From NCBI GenBank assembly GCA_028291515.1, contig JAQGHU010000062.1, positions 62,001 to 126,000 of the forward strand: 64,000 nt of DNA, read 5' to 3'. Under the pieces are notes generated by a model. The model made no database searches. It saw only the letters and a program-made list of their open reading frames with translations, and was not told the DNA's origin. Source of the DNA: Schlesneria sp. GTDB taxonomy: Bacteria > Planctomycetota > Planctomycetia > Planctomycetales > Planctomycetaceae. Both the position numbers and the translations under genes were made by a program. Below are positions 28,785 to 39,148 of the stretch, one piece after another (the first letter of the stretch is position 1; every line of letters starts with the position of its first letter).

Positions 28785-29711
28785 TCAGTTCGACCATTCC
28801 AGACCGCCGTTCTTGTCGCTCTTCAAGAACCGAGGCAGTTCTTGAAGTCGTCTTTCCACAAGCTGACGACATCCAGGCCAATCAGCCACCAGCCGCTCCA
28901 CCAACGATAGATCGTCTTGTTCGGTGATGCAGTTGGCTGCAACATTCAGGCGATCGTGGATGAAATCCACTGAGAGCGTGTCGCGCAAGAATTGGATGTT
29001 CTCGTCGAGCCAGCCGCTGTCGTAGATGTCACTGTCGTTTAGCCACAGCGGTGGTACGGAGTTGTACTTTGGAATCGAACCGTCTCGCGGAAGATAGAGG
29101 ATGTTCAGCCAATCGACATACATGAGGGTGGAGCAGAATTTGAGCACGGCAATCGATCGCCCGACTGTGTCGCAACTCCACCACGGATTCCACAAGAGAT
29201 CAATCCGCGGCAGCGTTACTCCAAGCGAGTTGAAACGCAGCAGCCATCTGTCGTCATAGCGCATTTCGGACTCGTCGTCAGGGCTGAGCTTTTGTTGTGT
29301 ATCCAATCGGATCAGGAAACTATCGCGAAAGAATTCGTAGATCGCTTCCTTACGTTCGGCGGTCACCAGGCGATTCAATGCCCCGCCACGGTGTAGTGCA
29401 AGGTGAAATTCCGAATCACCGTGAGTACAGCCCACATTTTTCATCAACGATTCGTGCCAGTCCATCAGACAGACAGGAAACAGATAGTTGAAAACTTCGG
29501 GCTGTAATTCGACATAAGCGAGGTCCAAGTAATAGTAGTGGAGATCATTGAAATCGAAGTCCTCGTAGCGAGTTCTCGCGATCCGGTGAAGGGCGTCGTC
29601 CGAATAGTCAAACTGCCGTTCCCAAACCGTTACTGGTGGGACCGGATCGTTGAACATCTTGCGAACGCGTTCCCAAGTGATCGGTGCCGGTACTACTCGC
29701 TGTTCAAACAT
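28785..29711 (-). CDS. hypothetical protein
   Basis: 308-aa coding-like ORF, no family recognised. Confidence 0.55.
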   Translation of the reverse strand: MFEQRVVPAPITWERVRKMFNDPVPPVTVWERQFDYSDDALHRIARTRYEDFDFNDLHYYYLDLAYVELQPEVFNYLFPVCLMDWHESLMKNVGCTHGDSEFHLALHRGGALNRLVTAERKEAIYEFFRDSFLIRLDTQQKLSPDDESEMRYDDRWLLRFNSLGVTLPRIDLLWNPWWSCDTVGRSIAVLKFCSTLMYVDWLNILYLPRDGSIPKYNSVPPLWLNDSDIYDSGWLDENIQFLRDTLSVDFIHDRLNVAANCITEQDDLSLVERLVADWPGCRQLVERRLQELPRFLKSDKNGGLEWSN

Positions 29712-29779
29712 CGTTCGGCTTCTCGCACGCTGTTCCGGAGCATGGAATTCTGCGGTGTATCCTACAACGCTCAGCCAAG

Positions 29780-29855
29780 TTCGGTAGGTTATCTTCCGGC
29801 ATGACTTCCCGCAGGAAAGAGTTATGCTGAAGCATAACCTACGAATGGACCGACA
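29780..29855. repeat. GTTATGCTGAAGCATAACCTACGAA palindromic repeat
   Basis: Same motif at 42332-42392. Confidence 0.75.
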
Positions 29856-29863
29856 GGTGAATC

Positions 29864-30913
29864 ATGGATGCATTGACGGTGCGACCGGGTGAAGCGAATT
29901 CGGCTCGGGTTGAGCAAATTGATGAGCCTGCCATAGAGTCTGGTTCCGTGCTGGTCCAGACGCTGGCCGTGGGCATTTGCGGGACGGATCTGGAGATCAT
30001 TGCTGGCGAATACGGCTGGGCCCCGCCAAACCGTGATCGGCTGGTGCTGGGGCACGAGTCGATTGGTCGCGTGCTGGAAGCTCCTGCGGATTGCGGTCTG
30101 ATGGTGGGTGACTTCGTCGCCGGGATCGTGCGACACCCGGATCCTGTTCCGTGCGCGAACTGTGCTGTCGGCGAATGGGACATGTGCCGCAACGGTCTGT
30201 ACACCGAGCGAGGGATTAAAGAGATCGACGGTTTTTGTCGCGAGCGGTATCGGTCGGACCCGCATTTTCTGGTGAAGGCACCGACCTCGCTGGGGATTGA
30301 AGGGGTGCTGATCGAACCGACCAGTGTCGTTGCCAAAGCGTGGGATCACATCGAGCGCATCGGGGCTCGTTCGGTCTGGAAGCCAAAGGTCGTGCTGATC
30401 ACAGGTGCCGGCCCGATTGGGCTGCTGGCCGCGATGTTGGGGCGGCAGCGTGAGTTGGAAGTGCATGTCCTCGACATTGTCACGGACGGGCCCAAGCCGG
30501 GTTTGGTGGCTGACCTGGGGGCTCACTATCATTCGACCGGCATCAAGGAACTGGCGAGCAAGGCCGACATCGTGATCGAATGCACGGGGATCGGGCAACT
30601 GGTCTTCGACATCTTGTCAACCACGCCTGCGGGGGCCATCACCTGCCTCGCCGGAATCTCCAGCGGCGGTCGAACGATCTCGGCCGACTTCGGCACGCTC
30701 AACAAGTCGATGGTCCTGGAAAACGATGTTGTCTTCGGCTCGGTCAACGCGAATCGCCGCCACTACGAAATGGCGGTCACTGCACTCGCTCAGACCGATC
30801 ACGCCTGGCTGCAGCGCGTCGCCAATCGACGCGTTCCGCTGCAGCAATGGCACGACGCCACCACCCGCGGTCCCAATGATGTGAAGACGCTGATTCAGTT
30901 GGCGGAACTCTGA
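29864..30913 (+). CDS. zinc-dependent dehydrogenase, glucose 1-dehydrogenase-like
   Basis: VGICGTDLEIIAGEYG, LVLGHESIGRV, DPVPCANCAVGEWDMCRNG, VVLITGAGPIGLLAAMLG. Confidence 0.88.
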   Translation: MDALTVRPGEANSARVEQIDEPAIESGSVLVQTLAVGICGTDLEIIAGEYGWAPPNRDRLVLGHESIGRVLEAPADCGLMVGDFVAGIVRHPDPVPCANCAVGEWDMCRNGLYTERGIKEIDGFCRERYRSDPHFLVKAPTSLGIEGVLIEPTSVVAKAWDHIERIGARSVWKPKVVLITGAGPIGLLAAMLGRQRELEVHVLDIVTDGPKPGLVADLGAHYHSTGIKELASKADIVIECTGIGQLVFDILSTTPAGAITCLAGISSGGRTISADFGTLNKSMVLENDVVFGSVNANRRHYEMAVTALAQTDHAWLQRVANRRVPLQQWHDATTRGPNDVKTLIQLAEL

Positions 30914-30929
30914 TGCAAGAAGGGGATTG

Positions 30930-31135
30930 AACCACGGAATACACTGAACACACGGAATGAAAACCAGGAAGGAAGAGTTTGAAACACAGAGGCACAGAGC
31001 TCACGGAAAATTGAGATCAGATCAAGATTCAGTACCAAATCTTCTTCATTCCGTGTTTTTCATGTGTTCCGTGGTTCACTACTTCTCGGACTGTGTTTCT
31101 CCGTGTCCTCTGTGCCTCTGTGTTTCAAATCTCTT
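30930..31135. repeat. inverted pair of the AAACACAGAGGCACAGAG repeat family
   Basis: TTTGAAACACAGAGGCACAGAG at about 30978 and TCTGTGCCTCTGTGTTTCAAATC at about 31109; also shared CCACGGAATACACTGAAC. Confidence 0.85.
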
Positions 31136-31231
31136 TCTCTCGATCGCAATCTCCAACTGCGAAATCATTTGGTACGATGTTTCATCACCTGCGACGGATG
31201 CCTCATTGATTCCCCGCCGAGATTGCTCACC

Positions 31232-33346
31232 ATGACTTTCCGCCTGATTCAGCCAGCTTGCTTGTTGATGCTTTTGTCCACAGGCGCGTTGGCCGACTTG
31301 CCGTCACCGCAGTTGCATCGCATCACGCCCCTGGGGATCAACGCCCCGGGAGAGGTCGAAATTACGATGCTCGGGGCCGACCTCGAAGGTGTCGATTCGC
31401 TGCTGTTCGATCATCCCGGACTGAAAGCCACCTTCGTCAAAGAGAAGGTCTTCAAGATCACGGTCCCCGCGGATATCCCTGCCGGGACCTATGACGTGCG
31501 TGCGGTCGGTCGATTTGGTGTGACCAATCCGCGGCTGCTTTCGATCACGCACGGCCTGCAGGATGTCACCGAAGTTGAACCGAACAATGCCGCCGACAAG
31601 GCGCAGGCGATCGCAGTGAATAATGCGATCAATGGCGAGTCCGATGGCAACAACCAGGATCTGTATCGACTGCCATTGAAGCAGGGGCAACGAGTCGTCA
31701 TAGATTGCCAGTCGGCTCGATTGGACACCGAGATGGACCCGGAACTGGTGCTGTTCTCGGCAACCGGCCAGCCCCTGCAGAGTAACCGCGATTACTATGG
31801 TCGCGATCCGATGCTTGATTTTCTGGCTCCGGCGGACGGCGATTACCTGATTGAAGTTCGCGACCTGACCTATCGAGGTGGCTATCCCTATCGATTGATC
31901 GTCACGAACAAGCCGCATATCGAGAATGTATTTCCTCGAGCTGTGCAGGCCGGACAGACTGTCGAACTCACCGTGCTCGGTCAGAACCTGGGGGCGGGTT
32001 CGCAGCCGTCACCGTGGAACGTGGGTGATCTCACCTTGGACATGGTGAAGCTGCCCGTCACTGCTTCGAACAATATCACGCCGACGGGGGCGTATCGATT
32101 TATCGAGCATGCGTCACAGCATTCGGTGCTGCCGACTGCGGCGACCTGCACGCTGGTCGGCGAACAGATCTCGCTGCTGAATGCGAACCCTCAAATCCTG
32201 CTGGTCAGCGACACGCCGACGACAATCGAGGGCGAACCGAATGATACGCGCGAGCAAGCGCAATCGTTGAGCTTGCCCGCCGTCGTCAGTGCTCGCTTTG
32301 ACAAGCCGCGCGACGTCGACTGGTACACGTTCGAAACCGACGACCAGGGTGGGGCCTATGGATTCGATGTGTATTGCGAACGCATCGCTGGTCGTGCCGA
32401 TCCTGCGCTGACTGTGATGGACGAGAAGGGGAACATCGCCGGTTCATTGGACGACTTTGGTCACCGCATCTCCTCGTTCGATGGTCACCTGCGAGATCCC
32501 TCAGGTTCGATCAACCTGGCTCCCAAGACGAAGTACCGCGTCATGGTCAAGGAGGCTTACGGATACGGCGGGGCCCGGTATCAATATGTGCTCAGCGTCC
32601 GCAAGCCGCAGCCCGACTTCTTTGTGGCGTCGATTCAGTCGACCAACAACATGGCCGGAACCACGATCTGGCAAGGTGGAGCCGAGCACCTGGATATTGT
32701 GATGCATGCCAAAGACGGCTTTACCGATTCGGTCACGATTACGGCAGAAGGACTGCCCCCCGGACTGCATGCGGGTCCGTTGACGATCACCAACAATTCA
32801 CGCGGGACGCTGGTATTGTGGGCGGATGACAATGCGGCCCCGTGGACGGGACCGGTCAAACTGTTCGCGACCGGCAAGGTCGGCGATACAACTCTGCGAC
32901 GCGAAGTCCGCGCCTTCTGTCGCGTCTATAATCAAGTTGGCAGCCGGGAGACTCGCGAGCATGTCTTCGCGATCCGCGAAAAGACACCGTTCAGTCTGGC
33001 GATCGAGCCGGATCGAATCCAAGTCGAATCCGGCAAGAAGGCGGAACTGAAGTTGCGACTGGTGCGACACTGGCCCGATTTCAAGACCGCGGTGAACTAC
33101 CAGCCGCTCAACTTTCCGGGCGGGTTCCAACTCGGCAACGGCACGATCAACGCCGATCAAACCGAAGTCACGATCACGATCGATGTGCAGGGGGGGCTGA
33201 AACCAGCCGACTACACGCTGGTGCTCCTCGGTCAGGGCCAGGTCCCTTTCAATAAGGACGCTTCTAAGCCGGAGAAGCCGAATACGCTGGTCTCCATTCC
33301 GAGTCGTCCGTTGACGATCACGGTGACGGAACCACCCAAAAAATGA
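31232..33346 (+). CDS. secreted protein with PPC-type domains (planctomycete)
   Basis: MTFRLIQPACLLMLLSTGALADLPSPQL signal; EVEPNNAADKAQAIAVNNAINGESDGNNQDLYRLPLKQGQRVVIDCQSARLDTEMDPELVLFSATGQPL; second EGEPNDTREQAQSLSLPAVVSARFDKPRDVDWYTFETDDQGG. Confidence 0.85.
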   Translation: MTFRLIQPACLLMLLSTGALADLPSPQLHRITPLGINAPGEVEITMLGADLEGVDSLLFDHPGLKATFVKEKVFKITVPADIPAGTYDVRAVGRFGVTNPRLLSITHGLQDVTEVEPNNAADKAQAIAVNNAINGESDGNNQDLYRLPLKQGQRVVIDCQSARLDTEMDPELVLFSATGQPLQSNRDYYGRDPMLDFLAPADGDYLIEVRDLTYRGGYPYRLIVTNKPHIENVFPRAVQAGQTVELTVLGQNLGAGSQPSPWNVGDLTLDMVKLPVTASNNITPTGAYRFIEHASQHSVLPTAATCTLVGEQISLLNANPQILLVSDTPTTIEGEPNDTREQAQSLSLPAVVSARFDKPRDVDWYTFETDDQGGAYGFDVYCERIAGRADPALTVMDEKGNIAGSLDDFGHRISSFDGHLRDPSGSINLAPKTKYRVMVKEAYGYGGARYQYVLSVRKPQPDFFVASIQSTNNMAGTTIWQGGAEHLDIVMHAKDGFTDSVTITAEGLPPGLHAGPLTITNNSRGTLVLWADDNAAPWTGPVKLFATGKVGDTTLRREVRAFCRVYNQVGSRETREHVFAIREKTPFSLAIEPDRIQVESGKKAELKLRLVRHWPDFKTAVNYQPLNFPGGFQLGNGTINADQTEVTITIDVQGGLKPADYTLVLLGQGQVPFNKDASKPEKPNTLVSIPSRPLTITVTEPPKK

Positions 33347-33354
33347 GGCATTGT

Positions 33355-33506
33355 CTTTCACTGGTGGCGTAGTGCATAGGCCCGAATCCATCGAGGCAAG
33401 CTCGAAGGGGGGCGTAAAATCGCAGACCGATCACTCGGCAGGAGTCCCCCTCGCTGGCATGGTCGAATATTGCGGCACACGGAGTGTGCCGTCTACATTG
33501 AAACAC
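33355..33506. repeat. two dispersed repeat types: GTAGTGCATAGGCCC..CATCGAGGCAAGCTCGAAGGGGGG and CGGCACACGGAGTGTGCCGTCTACATT
   Basis: First matches 7058-7135; second matches 43183-43262. Confidence 0.65.
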
Positions 33507-33537
33507 CGCGCCTGCGATCATCGTCTGGAATCGTTTG

Positions 33538-36090
33538 TCACGGCACTTTCTTCATCAACTCGTCGAGATCGCGCGGATTGATCGGCTTGATGTAATGCAG
33601 GTCGAATCCGGCTTCGGCTGATCGGCGGCGATCTTCGTCCTGCCCATAACCTGTCACAGCGACGATCATGATGTCGGTCAATTTCAGGTCTTGCCGAAGC
33701 CGGCGGGCGACTTCATAACCGTCCATGTGAGGCAGACCGATGTCGAGCAGCACCAGATCCGGCCGTCTGTCGGCGGCCATCGCCAAAGCCTCTTGACCGT
33801 CATAGGCCACATCGACTTCGTGGCCTGCGGCGTTGAGCAGCATTGACAGTGTCAGGGCCGCATCGCGATTGTCATCGACAACCAGCACCGCTTTAGATTG
33901 CTTCTTCTGGTCTTCGCTTTTGCCATGTGCCGTGGCCGACGCATCGCTGCGGGTTTCGCTCTCGACTCGAGGTAATCGCACCACGAAGGTGCTTCCAGTC
34001 CCTTCCCCTGCGCTGATCGCTTCGACCGTGCCGGAGTGCAAGTTGACGAGATTCTTGACCAGTGACAGCCCGATTCCCAATCCCCCTTGCGAACGATCGA
34101 TCGAGCGATCCGCTTGAGTGAACAGGTCGAAGACACGCTGCAACAATTCCGGCGAAATCCCAACACCCGTGTCGCTGACCTTAACGGAAACGAAACCCTC
34201 GTCAGACGCCGCCGCAATTTGAATCCGGCCTCCGGTATCCGTGTACTTCGCTGCGTTGTTCAACAAGTTACAGAAGACCTGTTCCAGTCGAGCGGGATCG
34301 GCGACCAGGTAGATCGGCTCGTCTGGAAGCGAAACTTCCAGTTGATGAGCGCGGCTTTCGATCAAGTATTGGGAGCTTTCGACAGCGCGACGGATGACAT
34401 CCTGAATAATCAGCAGCTCTTTGCGGAGTTGGATTTTCCCGCGATTGATGCGTGCGATGTCCAGCAGATCATCGAGTAATCGAGACATCTGGCTGATCTG
34501 TCGGTCCGACATTTCCAGGGCCTGGTCAACCAGCGGATCGCCCTTAAAGCGATGTTGCAGGATGTAGAACGAATTGCGGATCGGGGCCAGTGGGTTCCGC
34601 AGTTCGTGCGCCAGCATGGCCAGGAATTCATCCTTCAGCCGGTTCTGGGCTTCGGCCTCGGCTCGTGCGGACTGTTCGCGGGCCAATAGCGTCGCCTGCT
34701 CCTGATCTCGTTTGCGATTCGTGATGTCTTCGATCGCCATCAGGATCATCTGCGTTCCGCTTCCCTCCCAGAAGATGCGGTGCGCATTCAGAAGCACTGT
34801 TCGAGTGCCGAGCTTGGAAAATACCGCTTCCAGTTCGAAGTCCGGTAGACGCCTATTGTCAGGAATCACCTGACGTAGCTTGGCAAGCAATGTCGGGTGA
34901 TTCCAAGCACCACCTTCCAACTCGGCGAAGGCTTGTCCGTCGACGGTGGCAGCATCAATCTGAAAGACGCGATAGAACGCGGCATTGGCGCGCTGCACGC
35001 GCAGGTTCTGGTCGAGAACGACCAGCGGCTCCCAGACGGTTTCGACAATCGTTTCGGCATTGTCTCGAGAAATCGCCAGATCTTCAGCCGTCCGCTTCAA
35101 GGTATCGATATCGATGAATGCCAGCGCGGCACCGTCGATCTTGTTCTCGGTCGTGATGTAGGGTCGTATGCGGAGCGAGTACCAGCGTCCCTTGTGATCG
35201 CGGACATCGCACTCGGCGGTATGGACAGTCTCGATGACCTCGGCAATCAGCTTGGGGAAATCAGGGATATCGATATTGGGCCGCAAGTCGCTGATGCGTC
35301 GGCCGACATCGCTGGGGATCAGATTGAACAGCGCTTCGGCCGGGGGAGTGAACCGGCGAATCCGCAGATCGCGGCTGACCATGATGACGGGAATGTCCAG
35401 CCCGCCGAACAGGTTCAGTAAGTCGTCGTTCAACTGGTTCAATTCGCGATTGCGATGCTTCAGTTCGTCGTTGACGGTCGCCAATTCCTCATTGGTCGAC
35501 TGCATTTCCTCCTTGGCCGTCTGCAATTCTTCGTTTGTACTTTGCAGTTCTTCGTTGCTGGAAAGAATCTCTTCGTTAGCGGCCTTCAATTCCTCATTGG
35601 TGGCTTCATTCTCTTCGAGGATCGATTGCATATACTCGCGCGTGGAATTTAGCTCGCGTTCCAATGAAGCGAGGCGTATTTCTGCCGTTTGACCCTCGGT
35701 ATCGTCGGTCGGAATTCCGTTTGAAGTTGGCGACATTGCTGCAGGCGCCTTTTCTTCGAACACGATCAGAATTAGCTGTGGATAGTTGCGGATCGAAAGT
35801 GGCATGATTTCCACCGAGACTGTCGTCGGTTCGCCGCCATCTTCAATTTGAAATTGTTCGGTTCGACTTCGAATTCTGTCGGTCTTGGCCTTCTCGATGA
35901 GCGATCGCAACTCGGCGACCAAGTCCGTCCGCAACAGCCTTAGTAAATCCTGCGAAGGCTGTCCGATGGGGGCATTCAAGTAGGGAGCGGTATTGCCACG
36001 AGAAAACTGAATGACATAGTTCTCATCGACGACGATGGCCGCGGGCGCGAAGCCGCGCAGCAACTGATCGATCTCTCTCTGCAATTCCAC
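33538..36090 (-). CDS. PAS - histidine kinase - receiver portion of a CheB/CheR-PAS-HK hybrid
   Basis: Coiled coil EENEATNEELKAANEEILSSNEELQSTNEELQTAKEEMQSTNEEL; H-box FLAMLAHELRNPLAPIRNS; REC VLVVDDNRDAALTLSMLLNAAGHEV...PDLVLLDIGLPHMDGYE. Confidence 0.92.
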   Translation of the reverse strand: MELQREIDQLLRGFAPAAIVVDENYVIQFSRGNTAPYLNAPIGQPSQDLLRLLRTDLVAELRSLIEKAKTDRIRSRTEQFQIEDGGEPTTVSVEIMPLSIRNYPQLILIVFEEKAPAAMSPTSNGIPTDDTEGQTAEIRLASLERELNSTREYMQSILEENEATNEELKAANEEILSSNEELQSTNEELQTAKEEMQSTNEELATVNDELKHRNRELNQLNDDLLNLFGGLDIPVIMVSRDLRIRRFTPPAEALFNLIPSDVGRRISDLRPNIDIPDFPKLIAEVIETVHTAECDVRDHKGRWYSLRIRPYITTENKIDGAALAFIDIDTLKRTAEDLAISRDNAETIVETVWEPLVVLDQNLRVQRANAAFYRVFQIDAATVDGQAFAELEGGAWNHPTLLAKLRQVIPDNRRLPDFELEAVFSKLGTRTVLLNAHRIFWEGSGTQMILMAIEDITNRKRDQEQATLLAREQSARAEAEAQNRLKDEFLAMLAHELRNPLAPIRNSFYILQHRFKGDPLVDQALEMSDRQISQMSRLLDDLLDIARINRGKIQLRKELLIIQDVIRRAVESSQYLIESRAHQLEVSLPDEPIYLVADPARLEQVFCNLLNNAAKYTDTGGRIQIAAASDEGFVSVKVSDTGVGISPELLQRVFDLFTQADRSIDRSQGGLGIGLSLVKNLVNLHSGTVEAISAGEGTGSTFVVRLPRVESETRSDASATAHGKSEDQKKQSKAVLVVDDNRDAALTLSMLLNAAGHEVDVAYDGQEALAMAADRRPDLVLLDIGLPHMDGYEVARRLRQDLKLTDIMIVAVTGYGQDEDRRRSAEAGFDLHYIKPINPRDLDELMKKVP

Positions 36091-36144
36091 AGGTTTCTTC
36101 GTTTCCGCAAGGGGAGACGCCGAATGAGCGGAGGGGACGAGAGT

Positions 36145-37680
36145 TCAATCCGAAACCGGGAATTCAATCGGGACGCGTGTCGACGAAAACTTCTTGCAAT
36201 AAACCCGGCTCTCTTTATCGACCACTTCAAACAGGTTGGCCGACGATCCGACTGTTTCGGATGTCCCCAACATCAGGTAGCCGCCCGGTTTCAGGGCATA
36301 ATGGAAATAAGGCAACACCCGTTTCTGCAGGGGAAGGTCAAGATAGATCAGCAGGTTTCGGCAACTGATCAGATCAAGACCGGCAAACGGTGTGTCGCGG
36401 GTGATATTGTGAGTCGAAAAGACGCACAGATCGCGCACGGATTTACTGATCTGGTAGTGCGAATTCGTCTGGTTGAAGAATCGCCGCAGGCGATCGGGCG
36501 AGACATCGAGGGCGATGTTGTCGATGTAAGTTCCCGCTCGAGCTTTCTCTAAAGCGGCCTCGTTGATGTCCGTCGCCAGGATTTTCACTGGCATGGTGTT
36601 AATCATGTCACCCATGATTTCCAGCAAAGCGATGGCAATCGAATAGACCTCTTCACCTGTGGAGCACCCGGCCACCCAGATCCGAATCGGGTTCTCTACC
36701 GAACGGTTGCGAAGCAGGTTCGGAAAGACCGTCGACTGCAGCACGTCGAAAGTGGTCGGATCGCGGAAGAAGCGGGTCACCCGGATCAAGAAATCCTGAT
36801 AAAGCGCATACTGCTCGTCAGGGCGTTGCTGCAACAGTGTGACGTAGTCTTCGATTCGATCGATCGCGCACAGAGCCATTCGCCTGGCGATCCGACGGCG
36901 GATCGTGGGACGTTTATAATGTGTGAAATCGGCCCCGGTCCGTTGACGCAGCAAGTGAAAGATTTTTGGAAAGGTGATGATCTCATCCTGTTCCTGTTCC
37001 CTCTCGCGATCGCTGATCGGCAGGAACGCGCCATGATCTTTCAGACGAATCAGCTCGCGCGCAATCTGATCGGGAGGCAATACGAAATCCGCGCAGCCAG
37101 TCGCGTCGGCGCTGCGCGGCATGGCGCTATGTCGCGCCGACCGCTCGTCCTGAACAATCGTCACGCCGCCGACGGCTTTGATTTCTTGCAGACCCAACGC
37201 TCCATCGGTGCCGCCACCCGACAGAACGACTGCGACCGCCATCCGTCCGCAGTGCTGAGCGAGCGATCGAAAGAAGAGATCGATCGGCATGAACAGACCA
37301 TCGGAAAGTCCGCGCGGGCTGAGGTGCAACTGGTAGTCGGAAATCGTGAGCGCACAATTGGGCGGGATGACGTAGACATGATCAGGCTCAACTGGCATCC
37401 CCTCCGTCGCCTGCACCACTTTCAGAGATGTTTCCCGCGCAAGGATCTCACTGAGCAGGCTGGGATGATTCGGATCGAGGTGCTGAATCAGTACGAATAC
37501 CAGACCTGGTGCCGGCGGAAGACTTCGCAGCAGTTCGCTAAACGCTTCCAATCCCCCGGCGGACGCGCCGACCCCGATGACGGGGAATTCCATCGTGCTA
37601 TCATCGAGCGGGTGACCTTCGTTGATTTGGGGGGAAGGGTCGAGGACCGACATAGCGATGCTTCTGGCGAAGTGTGACAT
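36145..37680 (-). CDS. CheB methylesterase - CheR methyltransferase
   Basis: FPVIGVGASAGGLEAFSELLRSLP, VVLSGGGTDGALGLQEIKAVGGVTIVQDE; CheR: RIWVAGCSTGEEVYSIAIALLE, FDLISCRNLLIYL, GYLMLGTSETVG. Confidence 0.93.
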   Translation of the reverse strand: MSHFARSIAMSVLDPSPQINEGHPLDDSTMEFPVIGVGASAGGLEAFSELLRSLPPAPGLVFVLIQHLDPNHPSLLSEILARETSLKVVQATEGMPVEPDHVYVIPPNCALTISDYQLHLSPRGLSDGLFMPIDLFFRSLAQHCGRMAVAVVLSGGGTDGALGLQEIKAVGGVTIVQDERSARHSAMPRSADATGCADFVLPPDQIARELIRLKDHGAFLPISDREREQEQDEIITFPKIFHLLRQRTGADFTHYKRPTIRRRIARRMALCAIDRIEDYVTLLQQRPDEQYALYQDFLIRVTRFFRDPTTFDVLQSTVFPNLLRNRSVENPIRIWVAGCSTGEEVYSIAIALLEIMGDMINTMPVKILATDINEAALEKARAGTYIDNIALDVSPDRLRRFFNQTNSHYQISKSVRDLCVFSTHNITRDTPFAGLDLISCRNLLIYLDLPLQKRVLPYFHYALKPGGYLMLGTSETVGSSANLFEVVDKESRVYCKKFSSTRVPIEFPVSD

Positions 37681-38027
37681 TCGGCGATTTCATGAAGCCG
37701 CAAGGCCATCAACGACCCTGCCGGAACCATATCGCAACTCAATCGTAACGAAGGCCCTTCGGCGGCAGCAATCAACAACGCGCGAAGTTGATTTGTTTTC
37801 GCGATTCCGGGCATCAAGACATCGCTTTTCGCAGACGAAATCACCACCAATCGAGACGAAATTAGCCACTTTGGTGATACTTTAGCCGATACCGATACCG
37901 CGACCTGCGAGCCTCATAGCTTGTGCTTCAACAGACACCCCTAGTGGATGAACGCCACGCGATCGGGGCGAACGTCGTGTCCGAATCAGGCGCTGAAGCA
38001 GAACCTACGGTGAAGATACCCACCGCC

Positions 38028-38387
38028 CTATTCGTCGGCGGGTTCGTCGTCCGTGTCGGTCTCTTTTTTCTGGCGGCGCTTCTTCGTGACGGGGGCTTCA
38101 GCACGGCGAAAGACGGCGACGACATCTTCGATCGGCACAACATACAGCAGGTTGTCCGATTCGAAGTCGACGGGGATCGCATTCTTGGGATGGAACAGCA
38201 CCTTGTCGTACTTGCGGACCGGAAAATCGCTATCACGTTCGATCTGCACGCTGATTTCGACAACACGACCGGTAATCGTCGGAATCTCGGCCTGATCCGG
38301 CAACACAATGCCTCCACGCGTCTTCTGGCGCGCTTCGTCCTTGCGGATCAGGATGCGTTTGCCAAGCGGTTCCACATAGTCGGTCAC
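38028..38387 (-). CDS. GroES-like co-chaperonin with charged C-terminal tail
   Basis: VEPLGKRILIRKDEARQKTRGGIVLPDQAEIPTITGRVVEI...VRKYDKVLFHPKNAIPVDF. Confidence 0.85.
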   Translation of the reverse strand: MTDYVEPLGKRILIRKDEARQKTRGGIVLPDQAEIPTITGRVVEISVQIERDSDFPVRKYDKVLFHPKNAIPVDFESDNLLYVVPIEDVVAVFRRAEAPVTKKRRQKKETDTDDEPADE

Positions 38388-38568
38388 GACGGTCTCCGGT
38401 TCGATCTCTGACAGATTTCCCTACGCCATGATTCTAGGCGGGTGGTAAAGAGGAAGAAAGGCTCTTCGGGAACCGAGGAAAAGCGGGCGTCGAGCCGGAG
38501 CACTCCAAAGGGCGGAACTTTGGCGTGCGGTGGCTCGACGGAAGGCTGACTCAAGTCCCAGTTCGCTC

Positions 38569-38814
38569 TTATTGTTCCAGCGGTGCGTCCGTCAGTCGCT
38601 GAAGATTCGCAATCCGATACGCTTCGGCATCTTCCATCATCGTGAACGTCATCGTCTTGCCGTCTTCCCATTTTTCGTCTCTCGACCAGGCGGCCTGATA
38701 TTTCTTCGGCGTCGTGGTCCCGCCAATGAGGCCTTCCACGCCTCGATCCGCCGATTCCACTCCGATCGCCAGGATCCAGCAACCAGGTGCCAATTCGAAG
38801 GGTTCGATGTCCAT
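38569..38814 (-). CDS. small hypothetical protein
   Basis: MDIEPFELAPGCWILAIGVESADRGVEGLIGGTTTPKKYQAAWSRDEKWEDG; ORF evidence only. Confidence 0.45.
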   Translation of the reverse strand: MDIEPFELAPGCWILAIGVESADRGVEGLIGGTTTPKKYQAAWSRDEKWEDGKTMTFTMMEDAEAYRIANLQRLTDAPLEQ

Positions 38815-38954
38815 TTCCAGAGATCCTGTCTGCGGGATATTGTCGACCGGCTCCAGGTTGGAGGCACGACCGCGACGATGATCGATTCAGTTGGTTATCG
38901 AGCAGCAAATACCAAGCCGCGGTAGGACAAAGGAGGCCGCCAGATTCTGCGCAG

Positions 38955-39045
38955 CCAATCTCGCCTAAGAGATTGGGTGCAGTCGAAGTGCGACCAGCGT
39001 CCAATGACGCTCGCCCAAGGTCTTGGTGACCTTGGCTATGGGAGG
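38955..39045 (-). repeat. dispersed repeat copy 3 (inverted relative to 6725 and 7243)
   Basis: Reverse complement reads ATAGCCAAGGTCACCAAGACCTTGGGCGAGCGTCATTGGACG...CACCCAATCTCTTAGGCGAGATTGG. Confidence 0.8.
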
Positions 39046-39148
39046 AGTCCTTCCTTCGCCTTTCCGCATCACTTGGTCTATCTGTCGTTGTCGAGTACAA
39101 ACGCATTTCGGCCCTGTCCGCACTTCGCCGCCACCCAGGAAGGCATTC

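Noticed and set aside
38384-39106. 240-aa minus ORF
   Set aside because: Crosses a dispersed repeat, overlaps the GroES-like start and competes with the better-looking ORF 38569-38814; composition not protein-like.
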